A DNA stretch of 11,375 bases. Origin: Methanosarcinales archaeon ex4572_44 (GTDB lineage Archaea > Halobacteriota > Methanosarcinia > Methanosarcinales > EX4572-44). Location of the stretch: contig NJEL02000012.1 of the NCBI GenBank assembly GCA_002254825.2, forward strand, positions 1 through 11,375, in the 5' to 3' direction. Position 1 is the stretch's first letter, and each line of letters begins with the position of its first letter. Made by a program: the position numbers and the translations under genes. Positions 6,790 to 11,375 of the stretch are shown here, piece after piece. Under the pieces are notes generated by a model, which was not told where the DNA came from, did not search any database, and worked only from the letters and a program-made list of their open reading frames with translations.

Positions 6790-7269
6790 TTAGATTGGGG
6801 GGTTAGGGTCTGTTAGTTCTTGGTAGGCTGTTTCGATCAGGTCTTTGATATCGGCTCCGTGTTCTATTCCCACTATTAGTGCGCTCACGTTTATCTCGAC
6901 CAGTTTGGAGAGTGTATCCTGGTTTTTGTTGATTGCGGCAATCAACTCGCGTTTTTCAATGCCAGTCTGGATGATTATTTGATCAAGTATCTTCTCAAAG
7001 AGGGTTTGCTTGCCTGTAGTGAGTAGCTTAGCGGTGGGCTTGAAGTCGATTGGAGGGTTCACTTGTGTAGGGTCAAAGCATGCTATGAGTGTTTCGCCTT
7101 CTCGTTTGAGGAGTTCGTTCTCGAGACCGATCTGTACAATGGCTTTTGCCTCTGTGGGGTTGAACCATTTCAGGTCGAGTGTTAGTGTGAAGATAAACTC
7201 TTTTATTCCGAGTTTCCGTCTGCCTTTCACCTTGAATGGCTGTGATAGGGTATAAATCAATTCACTCAT
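6790..7269 (-). CDS. DUF2240 family protein
   Basis: A 159-residue protein matching the archaeal DUF2240 family: an N-terminal helix-rich part with LDLKWFNPTEAKAIVQIGLE (about residues 32-51), a linker with FDPTQVNPPIDFKPT, then a C-terminal helical part (LFEKILDQIIIQTGIEKREL, about 91-110, and the INKNQDTLSKLVEINVSALI region, about 112-131). The family is thought to have a winged-helix-like N-terminal half; its role is unknown. I use the ATG at 7269 rather than the in-frame TTG at 7293. The ATG lies in ATGAGTGA, overlapping the upstream stop by eight bases, with no ribosome binding site, so translation is most likely coupled to the upstream gene. This implies that the two products are made together and may interact. 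Confidence 0.85.
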   Translation of the reverse strand: MSELIYTLSQPFKVKGRRKLGIKEFIFTLTLDLKWFNPTEAKAIVQIGLENELLKREGETLIACFDPTQVNPPIDFKPTAKLLTTGKQTLFEKILDQIIIQTGIEKRELIAAINKNQDTLSKLVEINVSALIVGIEHGADIKDLIETAYQELTDPNPPI

Positions 7270-7765
7270 TGGGTGGTTGGGTGTTGTTCTCAAGCTCGGT
7301 TATGATCGTGTCCACTATCTGTTCACACTCAGTTTTCCTTGGTCCATCGATGTGATGCACCTTCAGCGTTAGCATCTTGTCCTGTTCCACGCCTTCGAAG
7401 TTTGCTCTGATGAGATATGTATCACCCTTGAAAGGAGTGGGTCGGTATTTGTCGTCGAGGCGGGTATATTGAAGCTTGATCTTGAAATCGATGGTGCCTG
7501 TGCCATCACCCTTGATCACTTGATCGAGAGATTCTTTGGTGAGCGGTACGAATTCGGTCTTCCTGTGTACAACCTCAACAATGATCTCTCTCTTAGCTTT
7601 GATCTTGCCAGTTCCATCGGGGGAGATCGTGACAAAACTGCCGAATTTCTTGTTCATCTGTGCCATGGTATGAATGAAGTATGGCACGGTTTGACGGTAG
7701 AAGAATCGCTGCTCCACGTCTGCCGTGATTCTCGGATAGTAATGATACTGTCTACTTTTGCTCAT
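7262..7765 (-). CDS. Unrecognised 167-residue protein coupled to DUF2240
   Basis: I do not recognise this protein. It is 167 residues, with a tyrosine- and aromatic-rich N-terminus (RQYHYYPRI, RFFYRQTVPYFIH), then alternating hydrophobic/polar stretches that suggest a mainly beta structure (about residues 43-135, including KREIIVEVV, TIDFKIKLQYTRL, DTYLIRANFEG and MLTLKVHHID), a short C-terminal helix (about 144-160) and a polar PPNE tail. There is no signal peptide, membrane segment or metal-binding cysteine pattern. It begins at ATG 7765, 29-36 bases from a TATA-like box, with no ribosome binding site, suggesting a near-leaderless message. The downstream DUF2240 gene overlaps it by eight bases. 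It is coding with good confidence because of that tight arrangement and protein-like composition. Confidence 0.75.
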   Translation of the reverse strand: MSKSRQYHYYPRITADVEQRFFYRQTVPYFIHTMAQMNKKFGSFVTISPDGTGKIKAKREIIVEVVHRKTEFVPLTKESLDQVIKGDGTGTIDFKIKLQYTRLDDKYRPTPFKGDTYLIRANFEGVEQDKMLTLKVHHIDGPRKTECEQIVDTIITELENNTQPPNE

Positions 7766-7793
7766 GGCAATCTGAAATGTTAGAGATGTTTGG

Positions 7794-7801
7794 ATAAAAA
7801 C
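7794..7801 (-). promoter_or_regulatory. Candidate TATA box for the 7765 gene pair
   Basis: The minus strand reads GTTTTTAT just before CC, 29-36 bases ahead of the ATG at 7765, in the 109-base gap after methanogenesis marker 12. It suggests that the pair has its own promoter rather than depending on read-through from marker 12. Confidence 0.35.
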
Positions 7802-7874
7802 TTTGCGTCTATTTCAAAGTGTGTGAAACAACTATGAGTTCTCACCCAGTCCCTATACAAACTCTATTTCACCT

Positions 7875-8843
7875 TCATATTTCAACTTTTATGCCAATAA
7901 CGTCTTTTTTACCATTGTATATATCTTTTGCCATCTCTGAGAGTCCCAGTGCCGCACTCATTCTCCCAATTGATACAACCTGGGTACGAAGGTGTTTCCC
8001 GATCTGTGTCGCCACATATTCTACCTCACTGATGGTACCTGATAGGTAAATCTGGCGATTTGCTGGTTCAACCCCGTAATCCTCCATCAAGACCACCATA
8101 CTTGCTATCTCCATAGCACTCAGAAGTGCAACTGTGTCGAGTGCTCTTACAGCATCACCCTTGCCCTCTCTATAGGCATTGATAAGCTCGACCATGGTCT
8201 CGTAGGGCGTGTCTTTGATCACGCCTGCATGTGCGAATGCCTCGTTCGCAGTACATCTCCCAGCATCCACGGTTCTTATGGCTTCAACGTCCAGTGGCCC
8301 ATGATGTATGCCTGGTGCAAAGATACATGCGTCGATAGCTCCAACCACCCGCCCGTACGCAACTGCAACCGTCACAGTATTGGAACTGATGTCTGAGACG
8401 ATGAAGCTCTGCACACCCCGCTTATAAATATGGTATGCAATGCCGATCTTCTCCGGACTTGCACCATGCGAGAAGACATCAAGCCGCAAATCACAACCAC
8501 TCCCACGGTGCACGCCAGGTATCACCACGGCTGGAACACCTGATGCGCGCATCAGATCAAAAATCCGTGTCCCACCACCGATATGTTCTCCTGCTCCTGT
8601 CTGTTCGATCAAGCCGCGGTTTCGTACTTTATCAATAGGCAGGATGCTCTCTATCCCATCTCCCATGGAGTAAGTCATGGCAAGCATCTTAATCTCGTCT
8701 CGGTCCACCCCGAGCTCGCTCTTTATTCTTCCAAACAGTGTTTCTTCTTCGATCTCTGCCGCTTCGCCCCGTGTTATCTCAAAGTAAGCGTCTCTATTTG
8801 CGAATCGGATGGCAGTAGTGCCGTGGTCAACCCCTATGAACAT
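7875..8843 (-). CDS. Methanogenesis marker protein 12
   Basis: A 322-residue protein matching methanogenesis marker 12 (UPF0285). It begins with FIGVDHGTTAIRF (residues 2-14), a phosphate-1 loop of the ASKHA (actin/sugar kinase/Hsp70) fold, followed by the conserved TYSMGDGIE (about 56-64), GAGEHIGGGTRIFDLM (about 83-98), GVHRGSGCD and the IYLSGTISEVEY adenosine-type motif near the C-terminus (about 268-279). Family members occur in organisms with methyl-coenzyme M reductase, but the reaction is not established; the fold suggests ATP-dependent phosphotransfer or a chaperone-like role. The length is the usual one. The ATG at 8843 follows a TATA box by 24-30 bases with no ribosome binding site. 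It stands alone, with spacers of about 110 and 177 bases on either side. Confidence 0.93.
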   Translation of the reverse strand: MFIGVDHGTTAIRFANRDAYFEITRGEAAEIEEETLFGRIKSELGVDRDEIKMLAMTYSMGDGIESILPIDKVRNRGLIEQTGAGEHIGGGTRIFDLMRASGVPAVVIPGVHRGSGCDLRLDVFSHGASPEKIGIAYHIYKRGVQSFIVSDISSNTVTVAVAYGRVVGAIDACIFAPGIHHGPLDVEAIRTVDAGRCTANEAFAHAGVIKDTPYETMVELINAYREGKGDAVRALDTVALLSAMEIASMVVLMEDYGVEPANRQIYLSGTISEVEYVATQIGKHLRTQVVSIGRMSAALGLSEMAKDIYNGKKDVIGIKVEI

Positions 8844-8866
8844 ACGTTCTTTAACCGATCTTTCAA

Positions 8867-8873
8867 GATATAG
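8867..8873 (-). promoter_or_regulatory. Candidate TATA box for methanogenesis marker 12
   Basis: The minus strand reads CTATATC, 24-30 bases before the ATG at 8843. Transcription from it would begin at or next to the ATG, giving a leaderless message; no ribosome binding site lies between. Confidence 0.5.
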
Positions 8874-8945
8874 GTATTACTATTTTAGCCTGAACAGTGG
8901 CACAACTCCAAATCTTCCCATTTTAACCCAACGACTATTACCCTT

Positions 8946-8951
8946 AAAAAA
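8946..8951 (-). terminator. Candidate U-tract terminator after the ECF operon
   Basis: A run of six T on the minus strand, 70 bases downstream of the cbiO stop. Archaeal RNA polymerase can stop at short U-tracts without a hairpin. No convincing stem precedes it. This is the best candidate in the 177-base spacer between cbiO and marker 12; otherwise the spacer holds only the marker 12 promoter. Confidence 0.3.
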
Positions 8952-9020
8952 GCAAGAGAATACTGAATAACAGACTTGAAATCGGCGAAAGCCATGTTTG
9001 TGGAGCTGTGGGTGAAGGCA

Positions 9021-9935
9021 TTAATGGTGGTCGTATCTGTACTTATGTTTCACTTTTTCTGTCTCTTCGTGTGTGTGTTCGTGGATGTGTAAGTGTATGT
9101 GGCCTCCGTTTGTGCCTATCGTCTTTGTCAGGTTTTCGATTGCTTCGTTTATAGAGAGTGGTAGTTCTTCGCAGTTGTATCCGAAGCATTTGAGCACTTC
9201 GAAGAGTTTGAATACCTCGGGGACTTCAAGGTGGTTCTCTTTCAGGAGTTTAGCGTCTGAGAATATCTCGCGTATTATACCTTCTGCGATTATTGTTCTG
9301 TTCAGAACGTATACGCGATCCACGAGTTCTGGGACGGCGTTTATGTCGTGTGTGGTTATTATTATGGTAACTCCATCTCTGTTAAGCTCGTTTATGATTT
9401 TTATCAACTCTGCTCTGCTCTTTGGATCGAGGTTTGCGGTTGGCTCGTCGAGTACCAGTATTCGTGGTTCCATTGAGATTACTGCTGCAAGTGATGCTCT
9501 CTTCTTTTCACCATAGCTCAGATGATGCGAGCATCTTTCGTCGTATCCAGTGAGCCCGAGTCTTGTGAGGGAGTTCTTCACCCGTCTTCGCACCTCGTTT
9601 TCGTTCAGTTCGAGGTTCATTGGGCCAAATGCGACGTCGTCGAAGATTGTGGGCATGAAGAGCTGGTCGTCAGGGTCCTGGAAGACCACTCCTACGTTTT
9701 TTATTATATCTTCTCGTTCGGCTTCATTCACGTTTTTTCCAAATATTTTCACTTCTCCATCGGTGTTTTGTAAGATTCCGTTGAGGTGCAAGAGGAACGT
9801 TGTCTTTCCTGCTCCATTGGGCCCAACTATTGCAACCCTTTCGCCCTCTTGGATTGTAATGTTAATGTTATTGAGTGCAATTGTTCCGTCCGGGTATGAG
9901 TAGTTGAGGTTTCTTGTGGTCACTGCTTCTCTCAT
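9021..9935 (-). CDS. cbiO: ECF transporter ATPase CbiO with histidine-rich tail
   Basis: A 304-residue ATPase of an energy-coupling-factor transporter for cobalt or nickel, acting on the cytoplasmic face with CbiQ. Motifs: GPNGAGKT (Walker A, 38-45), FQDPDDQLF (Q-loop, Gln86), LSYGEKKR (signature, 139-146), ILVLDEPTANLDP (Walker B and D-loop, 159-171) and TTHD (switch His196). After the ATPase core (to about 225) comes a C-terminal extension ending in a tail with nine histidines in the last 26 residues (279-304, HIHLHIHEHTHEE then KH and DHH). That tail is not part of the ATPase fold and is likely a metal-binding sensor or store. I use ATG 9935; the frame also opens at TTG 9947. The ATG comes four bases after the cbiQ stop and follows GAAGGG. 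Confidence 0.93.
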   Translation of the reverse strand: MREAVTTRNLNYSYPDGTIALNNINITIQEGERVAIVGPNGAGKTTFLLHLNGILQNTDGEVKIFGKNVNEAEREDIIKNVGVVFQDPDDQLFMPTIFDDVAFGPMNLELNENEVRRRVKNSLTRLGLTGYDERCSHHLSYGEKKRASLAAVISMEPRILVLDEPTANLDPKSRAELIKIINELNRDGVTIIITTHDINAVPELVDRVYVLNRTIIAEGIIREIFSDAKLLKENHLEVPEVFKLFEVLKCFGYNCEELPLSINEAIENLTKTIGTNGGHIHLHIHEHTHEETEKVKHKYRYDHH

Positions 9936-9939
9936 CCCT

Positions 9940-10704
9940 TCACGCAACCCCCTGGATTATGTGAAGGATGATTCCAAGGCTTATGATCAAGGCAGAGAGC
10001 ACGAGGTCGCTCTTCTGCAGGTTGAACTCGGCAAGTGTTCGCTGGTGTCCTGTGTATCCGCGTGAGCGCATGGCGTTGTAGACACGTTCTGATCTTTCAT
10101 AGCTTTTTACAAAGAGCATTCCCATTGCTCGCCCCATTGTTCTCAATGCATATAAAGTGGTTCTAAGCCTGAAGCCTCGTGATTCGATCGCTCTCCACAT
10201 CCTCTCCCACTCCTCTCCGAAGACGAAGATGTAGCGATATGTGAACATGAGCATCTGGACCATTATACTTGGCACTCTGAGTCGTTCAAGTGCTTTTATC
10301 GTCTCCTCAAACCTGGTGGTTGCAATCATTGGTAGAATGAGTATTACAGCAGAAAGAGCCCTTAAGGTTATCAGAACTCCGTATTCAACGCCCTCGTATG
10401 TCACCTTGAGTCCGTGGATTGTGCAGATCTCAGTTCCTTCCATTGTGAAGGGCATGATTATGAAGAATGGGATGATGAATAGGGAGACCCATTTGATGTG
10501 ACGGAGTGCGAATCTTAGGGGCAGTCTTGATAGTACTAAAAAGAAGATTGAGGCAAGTAAGCCTACAAGGGCAAATTTCACCTCGCTCAGTCCAACGATT
10601 GAGAAAATCAGGAAGAGAAATGCGATGATCTTTGCTCTTGGATCGAATCGATGGATCATTGAGTTGAGGTACGCAAATCTATCGATCCGTGGATAATCGA
10701 GCAA
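9940..10704 (-). CDS. cbiQ: ECF transporter transmembrane subunit CbiQ
   Basis: A 254-residue T component that couples ATP hydrolysis by CbiO to substrate movement through CbiM. It has about five or six hydrophobic helices (around 26-40, 44-58, 70-86, 108-128, 145-163 and 236-252) and the two family coupling motifs in the cytoplasmic loop: AIESRG (172-177) and AMRSRG (211-216), which contact the ATPase. The family N-terminal motif DPRAKI is at 21-26. The start is TTG at 10704, directly after the stop of the upstream gene and preceded by GGTGGGTGA. The family pattern DRFAYLNSMIHRFDPRAK spans residues 8-25, so the next ATG (residue 16) would cut it; the TTG is therefore preferred. No truncation is seen. 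Confidence 0.92.
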   Translation of the reverse strand: MLDYPRIDRFAYLNSMIHRFDPRAKIIAFLFLIFSIVGLSEVKFALVGLLASIFFLVLSRLPLRFALRHIKWVSLFIIPFFIIMPFTMEGTEICTIHGLKVTYEGVEYGVLITLRALSAVILILPMIATTRFEETIKALERLRVPSIMVQMLMFTYRYIFVFGEEWERMWRAIESRGFRLRTTLYALRTMGRAMGMLFVKSYERSERVYNAMRSRGYTGHQRTLAEFNLQKSDLVLSALIISLGIILHIIQGVA

Positions 10705-11172
10705 TCACCCACCTTCATACTTCTTCTTCATCTTCCAACCGCTGTACGCCGCTGCTGCTCCGCCAAGAGCGAGTAAGTATCCGAGCCCTGCAACAATTCT
10801 CAAGTAGAGCGGCATCTCTTCACCACTGCTTCCACTTGCACCACCACTACTGCTGCTCATGTTTATCGTTGTCTCGCCCCTGTGACCCACCATGTGGGTT
10901 GATTCAACGACCACTGTGTACTCGTCCAGTCCAATCTTTGGGGGAAAGCTGAACTCTCCTGCTTCATCCGTCGCACCCACTAGGTAGAGGTTTCCCTGGT
11001 CGTCGTAGATCGTGACGTTTGCATCCTGGCATGGAGTCCCTCCACCGTAGTATGCTTTTATATCGATTGCTCCTATCTGGTGGTGTATATGCAATCGGTG
11101 TCCGCTTACACTACCTGCAGAGGATAGGAGGAGGAGCAGTACCAGTAGAATAGGTATCAGTCTACGTTTCAC
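10705..11172 (-). CDS. Secreted, membrane-anchored small subunit (NikL/CbiL-like)
   Basis: A 155-residue protein between cbiM and cbiQ. It has an N-terminal signal peptide (residues 1 to about 24, KRR then a leucine run), after which the mature chain would begin HRLHIHH (25-31). Next is an immunoglobulin-like or carboxypeptidase-regulatory-like beta domain (about 32-106, with an ANVTIYDDQGN strand pair and GEFSFP), a Ser/Gly linker (about 106-119), one C-terminal membrane helix (about 122-143) and a basic end (KMKKKYEGG). This layout fits the extra extracytoplasmic subunits of nickel/cobalt ECF systems (NikL/CbiL type) rather than the two-helix CbiN. It probably presents metal near CbiM. The GTG start at 11172 is supported by AGGAGG seven bases upstream; the only nearby ATG is out of frame and read straight into TGA. 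Confidence 0.72.
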   Translation of the reverse strand: MKRRLIPILLVLLLLLSSAGSVSGHRLHIHHQIGAIDIKAYYGGGTPCQDANVTIYDDQGNLYLVGATDEAGEFSFPPKIGLDEYTVVVESTHMVGHRGETTINMSSSSGGASGSSGEEMPLYLRIVAGLGYLLALGGAAAAYSGWKMKKKYEGG

Positions 11173-11375
11173 ATTGACTCCTCCTGAGTCCTATTAACTC
11201 TGGCTTGACCTTTATCAGAAAAGTGATGATCGAGCCTGTAACAACAGCTTCTATTATGATTATTGGAATGTGTGCAGCGACGAGTGCACCTGCAATCTCC
11301 AAAAATTGTTCACCACTTAAAATGAAAACAGTTGCATTGAAAACTACAGCCAGAAGTACAGCAAATCCGCCTATA
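11162..11375 (-). CDS. cbiM: ECF transporter substrate-binding subunit CbiM/NikM, C-terminal 70 residues (partial)
   Basis: The frame is open to the window edge (frame base 11374) and ends at TAG 11162-11164. It codes for two hydrophobic segments: a helix (FAVLLAVVFNATVFIL) and a final membrane helix in the motif HIPIIIIEAVVTGSIITFL followed by KVKPELIG. The latter is the hallmark C-terminal helix of CbiM/NikM, the integral-membrane substrate-binding subunit that selects Co(II) or Ni(II). The stop lies 11 bases inside the next gene, whose ribosome binding site is within this one, so the two are coupled. The residues that decide between nickel and cobalt (near the N-terminus) are outside the window. 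Confidence 0.88.
   Translation of the reverse strand, partial: IGGFAVLLAVVFNATVFILSGEQFLEIAGALVAAHIPIIIIEAVVTGSIITFLIKVKPELIGLRRSQCET
11178..11184 (-). promoter_or_regulatory. Strong Shine-Dalgarno site inside the end of cbiM
   Basis: AGGAGGA on the minus strand, in the last codons of cbiM, is the best ribosome binding site in the window. It serves the GTG start of the small subunit, and shows that the transcript continues from cbiM into that gene. Confidence 0.6.

Noticed and set aside
8984..8993. GGC-GAAA-GCC, a possible GNRA-loop hairpin or riboswitch part
   Set aside because: The stem is only three base pairs and does not extend; it lies downstream of the ECF operon, not in front of a metal gene.
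8994..9092. Hydrophobic 32-residue plus-strand peptide across the end of cbiO
   Set aside because: The hydrophobic run is the antisense reading of the histidine-rich cbiO tail; there is no TATA box or ribosome binding site to support it.
9073..9903. Several plus-strand frames (up to 147 residues) antisense to cbiO
   Set aside because: They are mirror frames of the Walker A, signature and Walker B regions, with no independent start signals.
1..11375. CRISPR arrays, tRNA or rRNA genes, insertion sequences, toxin-antitoxin or phage genes
   Set aside because: No regular repeats, cloverleaf-like stretches, transposase motifs or terminal inverted repeats were seen on reading both strands.

Overview
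The window comes from an archaeon, most likely a euryarchaeon of the methanogen, ANME or alkane-oxidiser type. It has a Hel308 helicase with the archaeal RAR helix-hairpin-helix tail, a TiaS agmatidine synthetase (archaea only), methanogenesis marker protein 12 (a gene that tracks with methyl-coenzyme M reductase), archaeal domains of unknown function (DUF2240, DUF2551), and TATA boxes close to start codons. A Methanomicrobia/Methanosarcinia-like lineage, including the ANME-1 or Syntrophoarchaeum groups, is plausible, but the sequence cannot settle the genus. No rRNA, tRNA, CRISPR array, insertion sequence or phage gene was found. Coding density is high and gene order looks like ordinary chromosomal backbone.

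Layout from left to right. The 3' end of a DUF3467-like gene (+) faces a cysteine-cluster protein of the YkgJ type (-). That gene is divergent from hel308 (+, about 2.1 kb). hel308 converges, with a 2-base gap, on a three-gene minus-strand operon: a 67-residue unknown protein, tiaS, and an RNase H-fold exonuclease. A 155-base divergent promoter region, holding a near-perfect 17-base palindrome, separates this operon from a plus-strand group: a HisA-related TIM barrel, a DUF2551 protein and a second winged-helix protein. The TATA box inside the 3' end of the HisA-like gene argues that the DUF2551 gene starts at 6052 rather than further upstream. These converge, with a 6-base gap, on a minus-strand pair: an unrecognised 167-residue protein and a translationally coupled DUF2240 protein. 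Upstream of that pair, on the same strand, lies methanogenesis marker 12.

The right end is a minus-strand energy-coupling-factor (ECF) transporter operon for nickel or cobalt: cbiM (C-terminal part only), a secreted, membrane-anchored NikL-like small subunit, cbiQ and cbiO. The genes overlap or nearly touch, and two use TTG or GTG starts. Histidine clusters on the small subunit and on the CbiO C-terminus fit handling of a transition metal. In an Mcr-bearing archaeon, nickel (for coenzyme F430) and cobalt (for corrinoids) are both needed in quantity, so this operon and marker 12 fit the same physiology.

Nothing here is clearly a new defence or mobile system. The parts most worth a second look are the His-rich ECF operon variant, the palindrome at 5185-5201, the unrecognised gene coupled to DUF2240, the small gene ahead of tiaS, and a strong third-codon-position gradient along hel308.
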